Shown: positions 1 to 7,295 of the stretch, in pieces
How the letters are laid out: every line of letters begins with the position of its first letter
Numbering within the stretch: the first letter of the stretch is position 1
From: Actinomycetota bacterium
GTDB taxonomy: Bacteria > Actinomycetota > Actinomycetes > Streptosporangiales > Streptosporangiaceae
Assembly (NCBI GenBank): GCA_019240215.1
Contig: JAFAYQ010000054.1
Span: forward strand, 1 to 60,327
DNA length: 60,327 bases
Direction: 5' to 3'
Program-made: the position numbers and the translations under genes
Notes under the pieces: model-generated
What the model saw: only the letters and a program-made list of their open reading frames with translations
The model's database searches: none
What the model was told of the DNA's origin: nothing

Positions 1-30
1 CTCGGTGGTCGCCGTATCATTAAAAAAAAA
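1..30. other. Sequencing-adapter artefact at contig end
   Basis: The reverse complement of bases 1-21 begins AATGATACGGCGACC and matches the first 21 nt of the Illumina P5 flow-cell adapter. It is followed by a run of nine A (22-30). On the minus strand this makes the truncated ATPase end in the artificial peptide FFFNDTATTE, a familiar signature of adapter read-through. Genomic sequence probably begins near base 31. Confidence 0.93.
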
Positions 31-786
31 GCCGGGCGTTTGCAGCAGCCGGTAGGTGTCCTCGGCCCGCTCCCGGAACCCGCCGAACATCGTGTCGAAC
101 GCGGCGATGAACGTCTGCACGTCCCGGAGCACCTGGGCGCCCAGCACCCTCGTGACAATGCCGGTGAACATCCCGAAGCCCACGTTGACCACCTTCAAGT
201 AGGCCCGCCCCCCGGCCCGGGTGGGCGCCATCAGCAGCCTGATCAGCCGCCCGTCCAGGAACCGGGAAAGGCGCTGCGGCGCGTCCAGGAAGTCCAGCGC
301 CGACCGGCTCGGCGGGGTGTCCACCACGATCAGATCCCACTGGTCCGTCCGCCGCAGCTGGCCCAGCTTCTCCATCGCCATGTACTCCTGGGTGCCGGCG
401 AAGCTGGACGACAGCGACTGGTAGAACGGGTTGGCCAGGATCTGGGCGGCCCGGTCGGGGTCCGCGTGGGCCTCGACGATCTCGTCGAAGGTCCGCTTCA
501 TGTCGAGCATCATCGCGTGCAGGCTGCCGCCCGAGGCGAAGTCGGCGTCGACCGGCCGCGGGATGTTGTCCAGGTAGGTCAGGCCCATGGACTGGGCCAG
601 CCGCCGGGCCGGGTCGACGGTGAGCACGACCACGTGCCGGCCCCGTTCGGCCGCCCGCAGGCCGAGCGCGGCCGCGGCCGTGGTCTTGCCGACCCCGCCG
701 GAGCCACAGCAGACGATGATCCGGGTCCGCCGGTCGTCGATCAGCGCGTCGGTGTCCAGCCGGGGTGGCGCCGGGGGCGGGTTCAT
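1..786 (-). CDS. ArsA-family ATPase, 3' truncated by contig end
   Basis: This is an ArsA/GET3-like P-loop ATPase; such paired proteins are conserved next to crp in actinobacteria, with uncertain substrate. My translation starts MNPPPAPPRLDTDALIDD and has a deviant Walker A, CGSGGVGKTT, at residues 26-35, then LTVDPARRL and DLIVVDTPPSRSALDF, the typical ArsA switch regions. The ATG (786-784) overlaps the stop of the upstream ATPase by one base, so the two genes are translationally coupled. About 250 genuine codons remain; the last ten residues come from adapter sequence. The real C-terminus lies outside the window. Confidence 0.9.
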   Translation of the reverse strand, partial: MNPPPAPPRLDTDALIDDRRTRIIVCCGSGGVGKTTAAAALGLRAAERGRHVVVLTVDPARRLAQSMGLTYLDNIPRPVDADFASGGSLHAMMLDMKRTFDEIVEAHADPDRAAQILANPFYQSLSSSFAGTQEYMAMEKLGQLRRTDQWDLIVVDTPPSRSALDFLDAPQRLSRFLDGRLIRLLMAPTRAGGRAYLKVVNVGFGMFTGIVTRVLGAQVLRDVQTFIAAFDTMFGGFRERAEDTYRLLQTPGFFFNDTATTE

Positions 787-1799
787 CAGGCGGCTCCCTC
801 GGCCCGCAGCACCTCGGCCAGCCGGTACAGGCCGCCCAGGTCGATCCCGTCGGTGATGTCGGGCAGTTCGTAGGCCGGCTGCCCGGCCGCCGCCAGCTCC
901 TGCCGTTCGCGCTTCTGCAGCGCCACGTTGCGGGCGTGCGCGCTCAGCTCGGCGCTCAGCTCGGCCGCCAGCGACTGGCTGTCGGGTAGCCCGGCCGCCT
1001 TGAGCCCGAGCGCGATCTCGGCCTCGTCCGGATGGCCGGCCGCGGCCGCCGCCAGGTCGGCGGCGGGCACCCCGTCCGGCCGCACCCGGTTGATGAACAC
1101 CCCGCCCAGCTGCAGGCCGCCCATCGCGCGGAGCTCGGCGATGCCGTCCAGGGTCTCCTGGACCGGCATCTCCTCCAGCGTGGTGACGAAGTGGACCGCG
1201 GTCTGCGGCGAGCGGATCACCCGGGCCACGGTGTCGGCGTGGTTGCGCACCGGCCCCACCTTGGCCAGGCCGGACACCTCGACCGAGACGTTCAGGAAGC
1301 GGCCGATCCGGCCCGTCGGCGGCGCGTCCATCACCACCGCGTCGTAGACCTCCTGGCCGTTACGGGCCTTGCGCCGGGTCGCCTCGGTCGCCTTGCCGGT
1401 CCGCAGCACGTCGGACAGACCAGGGGCGATCGTGGTGGCGAAGTCGACCAGGCCGAACCGGGTCAGCGCCTGCCCGGCGTGCCGCATGCCGTAGAACATC
1501 TCCAGGTAGTCCAGCAGCGCGCCCTCGGGGTCGACGGCCAGCGCGTACAGGTCGCCGCCGGGCCGGCCGTCCGCGCCGAGGCCGAGGCCGATCTTGCGTT
1601 CGGCGTACGGCAGCGGCGGGCCGTCGAACAGCCGGGCGATGCCCTGGCGGCCCTCGACCTCGATGAGCAGAACCTTGCGGCCGCCCCGAGCGAGGGCCAG
1701 GGCCAGGGCGGCGGCCACCGTGGTCTTGCCGGTGCCGCCCTTACCAGTGACGACGTGCAGCCGCACGCCCTCCCAGTCCGTGTCCCTTGCTCTCATCAT
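786..1799 (-). CDS. ArsA-family ATPase
   Basis: First gene of a two-ATPase operon, 337 residues. Walker A is GKGGTGKTT at residues 19-27, and VVMDAPPTGRIGRFL matches the Walker B/DxPP region of ArsA proteins. Paired, non-identical ArsA-like ATPases of this kind probably form a heterodimer (inference). No arsenite metallochaperone or ArsB gene is nearby, so an arsenic role is not supported. Two consecutive ATG codons (1799 and 1796) are possible starts; a GGAG lies about 11 nt upstream. The gene is divergent from the slipin gene across 98 bp. Confidence 0.9.
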   Translation of the reverse strand: MMRARDTDWEGVRLHVVTGKGGTGKTTVAAALALALARGGRKVLLIEVEGRQGIARLFDGPPLPYAERKIGLGLGADGRPGGDLYALAVDPEGALLDYLEMFYGMRHAGQALTRFGLVDFATTIAPGLSDVLRTGKATEATRRKARNGQEVYDAVVMDAPPTGRIGRFLNVSVEVSGLAKVGPVRNHADTVARVIRSPQTAVHFVTTLEEMPVQETLDGIAELRAMGGLQLGGVFINRVRPDGVPAADLAAAAAGHPDEAEIALGLKAAGLPDSQSLAAELSAELSAHARNVALQKRERQELAAAGQPAYELPDITDGIDLGGLYRLAEVLRAEGAA

Positions 1800-1897
1800 T
1801 GTGAGGCTATCTCCGCTTGGAGATTGTTACGGTCGCCCCCCTTGGTGCCGGCGCACGTAATTCTCACTAGTCTTGTTGTTGGAGAGAGGTGATCTCT

Positions 1898-3172
1898 GTG
1901 GTCGCAGCACTCGTCATCATCATCGTGCTTCTGATCATCGCTGGCCTGACCGCCGTCGGTCGCAGCCTGCGGGTCGTGCAGCAGTACGAAAAAGGCATCA
2001 TCTATCGCTTCGGGCGCGTCCTGCCCGAGGTAAGGGGGCCCGGCCTGCACGTCATCCGGCCGATCGGCGATCGCATGCAGAAGGTCAACATGCAGATCGT
2101 GGCGATGGCGGTGCCCGCCCAGGAGGGCATCACCCGGGACAACGTGAGCGTCCGGGTCGACGCGGTCGTCTACTTCCGGGTCGTGGACCCGATCAAGGCC
2201 ACGGTGAACGTGCAGGACTACATGTTCGCCATCGCCCAGCAGGCCCAGACCTCGCTGCGGTCGATCATCGGCCAGTCCGAGATGGACCAGCTGCTGGCCG
2301 AGCGGGAGTCGGTCAACCGCGAGCTGCGCCGCGTGATCGACGAGCCGACCGAGGCCCCCTGGGGCATCCGGGTGGAGCGCGTCGAGGTCAAGGACGTGTC
2401 GCTGCCGGAGGGGATGAAGCGCTCGATGTCCCGCCAGGCCGAGGCCGAGCGGGAACGGCGGGCGCGCATCATCACCGCCGACGGCGAGTACCAGGCCTCC
2501 AAGCGCCTGGCCGCGGCCGCCAACGTGATGGCCCGCGACCCCGCCGCCCTCCAGCTGCGGCTGCTGCAGACCGTGGTCGAGGTGGCCGGCGAGCGCAACA
2601 GCACCCTGGTCATGCCGGTCCCGGTCGAGCTGCTCCGGTTCTTCGACCGGATGGGCGGCGGTGCCCCGCCGGTACCGGCGGCCGAGCCCGAGGACGTGGG
2701 CGACGCCGAGGTGGCGGAGGCCGAGGCGGAGATCTCCAAGACCAGCGTGCCGGAGCTGACCGAGTCCTCGGTGCCGCCGGTGCCCGAGGTCGAGGCCGCG
2801 CCGGAGCAGGCGCCCGGGCTGACGTCCGCGCTGTCCGCACTGGGTGCGGTCGTCGCGCCCGACCTGACGCCGGAGCCGGAGCCCGAGGGCCTGCCCAGTT
2901 CCGAGGTCCCGGGGGCGGCCACCGCCAGCCCCGCCCCGGAGCCGTCGGCCACCGTGACCCCGGACACCGAGAGCACCGACAGCTTCCCGGTGGTCGATCC
3001 GGTCAGCACCAACGGGGCCGGCGATACGGCTGAGGCGAACGGGGCGGCCAAGGTGCCGCCCGCCCGCAAGCCCCGGTCCACTACGCCCCGTAAACCGCGG
3101 ACCCCGGCCGCCGAGCGCAAGCCGCGCCCCACCGGCGGGGACCGTACGCCGACGGAGCAGGCCGACCGCTAA
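1898..3172 (+). CDS. SPFH/band 7 (slipin/stomatin-like) membrane protein
   Basis: An N-terminal membrane segment (VVAALVIIIVLLIIAGL) is followed by a complete SPFH domain, including YEKGIIYRFGRVLPEVRGPG and AEAERERRARIITADGEYQ. SPFH proteins oligomerise at membranes and scaffold microdomains. I prefer GTG 1898 because GGAGAGAGG (1881-1889) lies 8 nt upstream; the in-frame GTG at 1889 overlaps that ribosome binding site. The last ~150 residues are a Pro/Glu/Ala-rich acidic tail ending in a Lys/Arg/Pro-rich stretch (KPRTPAAERKPRP), long for a slipin. No NfeD partner is adjacent. Confidence 0.9.
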   Translation: MVAALVIIIVLLIIAGLTAVGRSLRVVQQYEKGIIYRFGRVLPEVRGPGLHVIRPIGDRMQKVNMQIVAMAVPAQEGITRDNVSVRVDAVVYFRVVDPIKATVNVQDYMFAIAQQAQTSLRSIIGQSEMDQLLAERESVNRELRRVIDEPTEAPWGIRVERVEVKDVSLPEGMKRSMSRQAEAERERRARIITADGEYQASKRLAAAANVMARDPAALQLRLLQTVVEVAGERNSTLVMPVPVELLRFFDRMGGGAPPVPAAEPEDVGDAEVAEAEAEISKTSVPELTESSVPPVPEVEAAPEQAPGLTSALSALGAVVAPDLTPEPEPEGLPSSEVPGAATASPAPEPSATVTPDTESTDSFPVVDPVSTNGAGDTAEANGAAKVPPARKPRSTTPRKPRTPAAERKPRPTGGDRTPTEQADR

Positions 3173-3182
3173 GGTCAACCCC

Positions 3183-3341
3183 ATGCAGAAGTGGGAGTAC
3201 GCGACCGTGCCGCTGCTGGTGCACGCGACCAAGCAGATCCTCGACAACTGGGGTGACGACGGGTGGGAGCTCGTCGCGCTGGTCCCCAGCCCCACCAGTG
3301 CCGAGCAGCTGGTCGCCTACATGAAGCGGCCGAAAGGATGA
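3183..3341 (+). CDS. DUF4177-type small protein
   Basis: Small gene of 52 residues starting MQKWEYATVPLLVHATKQIL and containing WGDDGWELVALVP, the WEYxxVP...GWELV pattern of DUF4177. It lies 10 nt after the slipin stop. Its TGA overlaps the ATG of the RidA gene (ATGA), so the two are coupled. The DUF4177-RidA-NUDIX-MBL order is conserved in actinobacteria. Molecular function is unknown. Confidence 0.85.
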   Translation: MQKWEYATVPLLVHATKQILDNWGDDGWELVALVPSPTSAEQLVAYMKRPKG

Positions 3342-3847
3342 CGGCGGGCACTTCGCCCGAGGCGGGTGCCTCGCCCGAGCAGCGGCTGGCCGAGCTGGGC
3401 CTGACCCTGCCGGCGGTGGCCCCGCCGGGCGGCGCCTACGTGCCGGCGGTGCGGACCGGTTCCTACGTCTACACCGCCGGCCAGCTGCCGTTCGTGGACG
3501 GCAAGCTGCCCGCGACCGGCAAAGTCGGGGCCGAGGTGTCGGCCGAGCAGGCCCACGACCTGGCCCGGCTGTGCGCGCTCAACGCGCTGGCGGCGGCGGC
3601 CGACGCGGCCGGGGGCCTGGCCGCCATCACCCGGATCGTCAAGGTCGTCGGGTTCGTGGCCAGCGACCCCGGCTTCACCGCCCAGCCGCAGGTCATCAAC
3701 GGGGCCAGCGAGCTGCTGACCGCGGTCTTCGGCGACGCGGGCAAGCACGCCCGCAGCGCCGTCGGAGTCGCGGTGCTGCCGCTGGACACCCCGGTCGAGG
3801 TCGAGCTGATCGCCGAGGTGGCGGCGCCCGCCGGGGCGGCCTCCTGA
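3338..3847 (+). CDS. RidA/YjgF family protein
   Basis: 169-residue protein of the RidA/YjgF/YER057c superfamily, whose best-studied members hydrolyse reactive enamine/imine intermediates made by PLP enzymes. Visible signatures are GSYVYTAGQLPFVDGKL, the DLARLCALNALAAAADA helix and HARSAVGVAVLPLDTPVEVELIAE. ATG 3338 is fixed by the ATGA overlap with the DUF4177 gene. It belongs to the longer 150-170 residue subfamily common in actinobacteria, so substrate equivalence to RidA is not assured. Confidence 0.9.
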   Translation: MTAGTSPEAGASPEQRLAELGLTLPAVAPPGGAYVPAVRTGSYVYTAGQLPFVDGKLPATGKVGAEVSAEQAHDLARLCALNALAAAADAAGGLAAITRIVKVVGFVASDPGFTAQPQVINGASELLTAVFGDAGKHARSAVGVAVLPLDTPVEVELIAEVAAPAGAAS

Positions 3848-4677
3848 GCCAGTTCCGCGTCCCGTCCAAGCTGGCCGGCCGGGCCCGCGACATCCAGGAA
3901 GGACGGCTCGCGCCGGCCGCGGTGCGCGACGCCGCCACGGTGATCCTGCTCCGGCCGGTGGCCGACGGGCAGACCGAGGTGTACCTGCTGCGGCGGCTGA
4001 GCTCGATGGCGTTCGCGCCCGGGGCCTACGTGTTCCCGGGCGGCAAGGTCGACGACCGCGACGCCGAGGGCGGCCACGGCTGGGCCGGTCCGCCGCCGGA
4101 GGAAATGGCGGCTGCGCTCGGGGTGCCCGGGTCGGCCGCGGCCACGCTGATCCGGGCCGCGGTCCGGGAGACGTTCGAGGAGTGCGGCGTGCTGCTGGCC
4201 GGGCCCACGCCCGGCCGCGTGGTGACCGAGGTGACCGGGCCCGAGTGGGAAGCGGACCAGCAGGCGCTGGTGGCCGGGTCGGTCTCGCTGGCCCAGCTGC
4301 TGATCCGGCGGGGCCTGGTGCTGCGCGGCGACCTGCTCCGGCCCTGGTCGAGGTGGGTTACCCCGGAGCCCGAGCCGCGCCGCTACGACACCCGGTTCTT
4401 CGTGGCGGCCATGCCCCCACAGCAGCGGGCCGCCGGTGGCACCGGGGAGTCGGACCGGGCCGCCTGGCTGCGGCCGGCCGCAGCGGTCGAGGCGGCCACG
4501 GCGGGCGAGCTGACCATGCTGCCGCCGACCCGGATCACGCTGGCCGAACTGGCCGAGTACCCCAGCGTCGCCGCGATCATGGCGGCCGACCGGCCGATCA
4601 CCCCGCGACGCCCGGTCGTCCGCCTGGACGGCGACCGGGCGTGGCTGAGCATCCCGGATGGAAGCGATGACGACTGA
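3844..4677 (+). CDS. NUDIX hydrolase
   Basis: NUDIX-fold hydrolase of about 277 residues. VFPGGKVDDRD and RETFEECGVLL form the core of the Nudix box (REUxEExGU); the upstream half of the box is degenerate (Ala in place of the first Glu), as in the actinobacterial RidA-linked subfamily. Substrate is unknown. The start is uncertain: the frame opens just at the RidA stop, and a CTG at 3844 (CTGA overlap) is the only nearby candidate, giving (M)SQFRVPSKLAGRARD. Its end overlaps the next gene. Confidence 0.8.
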   Translation: MSQFRVPSKLAGRARDIQEGRLAPAAVRDAATVILLRPVADGQTEVYLLRRLSSMAFAPGAYVFPGGKVDDRDAEGGHGWAGPPPEEMAAALGVPGSAAATLIRAAVRETFEECGVLLAGPTPGRVVTEVTGPEWEADQQALVAGSVSLAQLLIRRGLVLRGDLLRPWSRWVTPEPEPRRYDTRFFVAAMPPQQRAAGGTGESDRAAWLRPAAAVEAATAGELTMLPPTRITLAELAEYPSVAAIMAADRPITPRRPVVRLDGDRAWLSIPDGSDDD

Positions 4678-5488
4678 CCACCCTGGCTCGGGTATCGACG
4701 GCTCCGGGTCGGCGCTGGCCACCTGCGTGCTGGCCCCCAACCCGTCACCGATGACGCTCGACGGCACCAACACCTGGCTGATCGCGGCCCCCGAATCGAC
4801 GGTGGCGCTGGTGGTCGACCCCGGCCCGGACGACGAGGGGCACCTGCAGCGGGTCGTCCAGCAGGCCGGGCAGGCGGGCCGCCGGATTGCCCAGATCCTG
4901 CTCACCCACGGCCACCAGGACCACTCGGCCGGCGCCCGGCGGCTGGCCGAGCTGACCGGGGCGCCGGTCCGGGCGGCCGACCCGGCCCACCGGCTCGGCT
5001 CCGAGGGCCTGGCCGACGGGGACGTGATCGAGGTGGCCGGCCGCGAGCTGCGGGTCATCGGCACTCCCGGCCACTCCCGCGACTCGCTCAGCCTGCTGCT
5101 GCCGGCCGACGGCGCCTTGCTGACCGGGGACTCGGTGCTCGGCCGGGGCACCACCGTGATCGCCGGCGGCGACGGCTCGCTGGGCGACTACCTGCGCTCG
5201 CTGGACGCCATGAAGGCGCTGTCGGACGAGGGCCAGCTGCGGGTGCTGCTGCCCGGTCACGGCCCGGTCCTGCCCGACCCGGCCGCGGTGCTGGAGTACT
5301 ACATCGCGCACCGGGCCGAACGGCTGGACCAGATCCGGGCCGCGCTGGCGGCCGGTGACCGGACGGCAGCCGAGATCGTGACCCGGGTCTACACCGAGAT
5401 CACCCCGGCCGTGCGCCCGGCCGCCGAGCTGTCGGTCCAGGCCCAGCTCGACTACCTGGCCAGCCGGGGCGAGCTTCCGCCCAGCTAG
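4667..5488 (+). CDS. MBL-fold metallohydrolase (LACTB2/glyoxalase II-like)
   Basis: Metallo-beta-lactamase fold hydrolase of 273 residues. The metal-binding motif HGHQDH is at residues 81-86, followed by GTPGHSRDS, GDSVLG and LLPGHGPVL. The C-terminal helical region (EYYIAHRAERLDQI) resembles LACTB2-type proteins. ATG 4667, preceded by GGAAG, is chosen over the in-frame ATG 4658; either start overlaps the NUDIX gene. It is the last gene of the slipin-DUF4177-RidA-NUDIX-MBL run. Physiological substrate is unknown. Confidence 0.88.
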   Translation: MTTDHPGSGIDGSGSALATCVLAPNPSPMTLDGTNTWLIAAPESTVALVVDPGPDDEGHLQRVVQQAGQAGRRIAQILLTHGHQDHSAGARRLAELTGAPVRAADPAHRLGSEGLADGDVIEVAGRELRVIGTPGHSRDSLSLLLPADGALLTGDSVLGRGTTVIAGGDGSLGDYLRSLDAMKALSDEGQLRVLLPGHGPVLPDPAAVLEYYIAHRAERLDQIRAALAAGDRTAAEIVTRVYTEITPAVRPAAELSVQAQLDYLASRGELPPS

Positions 5489-5500
5489 CGGGGAGCCCCC

Positions 5501-6088
5501 CTAAACCGCGGCGGCGGCCCCGTCCCGGGCCTCGCGCAGGCCGCGCAGCGCGCCCGACCAGGCGGTCAGCTGGTCGAGCATGCCGCCGACGGCGGCGTCG
5601 AGACCGGCAGGCGGGACGAACACCCCGGTCGAGAACGCGGCCAGCGTGGGGATCGCGGGCTGGGCGCGGACGGTGGCCACCTGCAGCTCGGCCAGCACCA
5701 GGCGGAGCGCTTCGGCGGCCCGGACCCCGGCCGCCCAGCCGCCGTAGCTGACGATGCCGGCCGCCTTGTCGTTCCACTCCCGGTAGACGTAGTCGAGGGC
5801 GTTCTTGAGCGCGCCCGGGAACGAGTGGTTGTACTCCGGGGTGAGGAACACGAACCCGTCGAACCCGTCGATCAGCGCCGACCAGTCGCGAGTGTGGGGA
5901 TGCTGGTACTGCCGGAGGTTCGGATTGCCGCCCTCGTCCAGGTTGCCGAGGCCGTGGTGGGCGAGGTCGATCAGCTCGTAGTCGGCGCCGCCGTGGTCGC
6001 GGGCGGTGCCGAGCAGCCAGGCGGCGATCTGCTCGCCCCGGCGTCCGGGCCGGGTGCTGCCGAGGATGATTCCGATCCGCAGAGGCAT
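5501..6088 (-). CDS. NADPH-dependent FMN reductase family protein
   Basis: Flavodoxin-like reductase of 195 residues. GSTRPGRRGEQ is the FMN phosphate-binding loop, TPEYNHSFPGALKNALDYV is the flavin-contacting segment, and SYGGWAAG follows, as in ArsH/YieF-type NAD(P)H:FMN reductases. It converges with the MBL gene across 12 bp. It starts 14 bp from a MarR remnant on the opposite strand; MarR repressors often sit divergent from such reductases, so the remnant may be its lost regulator. Confidence 0.9.
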   Translation of the reverse strand: MPLRIGIILGSTRPGRRGEQIAAWLLGTARDHGGADYELIDLAHHGLGNLDEGGNPNLRQYQHPHTRDWSALIDGFDGFVFLTPEYNHSFPGALKNALDYVYREWNDKAAGIVSYGGWAAGVRAAEALRLVLAELQVATVRAQPAIPTLAAFSTGVFVPPAGLDAAVGGMLDQLTAWSGALRGLREARDGAAAAV

Positions 6089-6102
6089 GAGGTTCTCCCT
6101 AG

Positions 6103-6393
6103 GCGCTCGACTGGGAGAAGAGCCGCGTCTCGCACCTGCTGACCCGGATGGAGGGCCGCGGGCTGGTGGCGCGGGCCGGCGAGGGTGGCAGCCGGAGCAG
6201 CCACCGCAACCGGACCGGGCTGACGGCTGAGGGCCGCCGCACGGCTGAGCGCGCCATCCAGGTGCACGGCGGCAACATCCGCCGCTGCTTCCTGGACCCG
6301 CTCACCCAGGAGCAGGCCACGGCCCTCCGGGCCTGGAGCGAGCAGACGATCGGCCAGTTCGAGCCAGGCTGGATCGCCGCCCGGCCGGCCTAG
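6103..6393 (+). pseudogene. MarR-family regulator remnant, 5' truncated
   Basis: The frame reads ALDWEKSRVSHLLTRMEGRG followed by LVAR, the recognition helix and wing of MarR proteins. The C-terminal dimerisation helix follows (PLTQEQATALRAWSEQTI) and ends at TAG 6391-6393. An in-frame TAG at 6100-6102 directly precedes it, and no start precedes the helix. About half of a normal 140-160 residue MarR protein (N-terminal helices and first helix of the HTH) is missing. Translation from ATG 6148 would lack the recognition helix. Confidence 0.75.
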
Positions 6394-7073
6394 CGGGCGC
6401 GCTTGCGCAGGCGCTCGGAGTCGACGATCAGGACCGACCGGGCCGAGATCTGCAGCCAGCCGCGGGCCGCGAAGTCGGCCAGCGCCTTGTTGACGGTCTC
6501 CCGGGACGCGCCCACCAGCTGGGCGAGCTCCTCCTGGGTGAGGTCGTGGTGGACCTGCAGTCCGTCGTCGGTCTGCTGGCCGAACCGATCGGCCAGGTCG
6601 AGCAGAGCCTTGGCCACCCGTCCGGGGACATCGGTGAACACCAGGTCGGCGGTCACGTCGTTGGCCCGCCGGAGCCGCTGGACCAGCGCCCGCATCAGGT
6701 GCAGGGAGATCTCCGGCCGCTTGCGCAGCAGCGGCAGCAGCGCGTCGTGGGGCAGCACGGCCAGGACGGCCTCGGTCACCGCGCTGGCGCTGGAGGTACG
6801 CGGGCGCGGGTCGAACAGCGACAGCTCGCCGAACATCTCGCCCGGCCCGATCACGCTGAGCAGGTTCTCGCGGCCGTCACCGGCCGCCCGGGTCAGCTTC
6901 ATCTTGCCGTCGAGCACGACGTAAAGGCTGTCGCCGCCGTCGCCTTCTTCGAACAGCCGCTCGCCGCGGTGCAGCTTGAGCTGGCTCATCGTCTGCCGAA
7001 GTTCGCGGGTGCCGTCTTCGTCGAGCGCCTCGAACAGCGGTGCCCGCCTGAGTACCTCTCCGGCGTTATCCAC
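6390..7073 (-). CDS. crp: Crp/Fnr family transcriptional regulator
   Basis: 227-residue cAMP-receptor-like regulator. The N-terminal cyclic-nucleotide-binding domain contains GDGGDSLYVVLDGKMKL and PGEMFGELSLFDPRPRTSSA (phosphate-binding cassette with Arg-Thr-Ser-Ser). The C-terminal winged helix contains LTQEELAQLVGASRETVNKAL. Length and context match actinobacterial CRP/GlxR, a global regulator. Its stop overlaps that of the MarR remnant on the other strand. An inverted repeat GTGTGG-N7-CCACAC lies 56 nt upstream of its start and could be an autoregulatory site. Confidence 0.9.
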   Translation of the reverse strand: MDNAGEVLRRAPLFEALDEDGTRELRQTMSQLKLHRGERLFEEGDGGDSLYVVLDGKMKLTRAAGDGRENLLSVIGPGEMFGELSLFDPRPRTSSASAVTEAVLAVLPHDALLPLLRKRPEISLHLMRALVQRLRRANDVTADLVFTDVPGRVAKALLDLADRFGQQTDDGLQVHHDLTQEELAQLVGASRETVNKALADFAARGWLQISARSVLIVDSERLRKRAR

Positions 7074-7128
7074 CGGTCCCTCCTTGCCTATTTGTGCCCT
7101 CTAAGTGTGGCCCATTCCCCGACCAGAT

Positions 7129-7147
7129 GTGTGGCAGGGGACCACAC
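7129..7147. promoter_or_regulatory. Inverted repeat in crp/NlpC intergenic region
   Basis: Perfect 6-bp arms GTGTGG and CCACAC separated by 7 nt, between the divergent crp and NlpC/P60 genes. It resembles a CRP-type half-site pair (TGTG...CACA) but with non-standard spacing. A role in crp autoregulation or control of the hydrolase gene is inferred. Confidence 0.35.
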
Positions 7148-7295
7148 GGCGTCCGATTAGGGCCAAAGGCAGCGTCGCCGGCGCCGACACAAGGCACGCC
7201 GCGACGCGATGGTCGCTACTTTTAGCAGTTGTCCGATTACATTAAGTCTCTCACAAGCGAATATCGGGGAAGCACGATCGATTCCGGGGGACGGG

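Noticed and set aside
786..1799. Arsenite efflux function for the ArsA-like pair
   Set aside because: No arsB, arsD or arsR neighbour; the pair belongs to the conserved crp-linked ATPases of unknown role.
1796..3295. 499-codon minus-strand frame opposite the slipin gene
   Set aside because: His/Gly/Arg-rich composition with no motifs, lying opposite an unmistakable SPFH domain.
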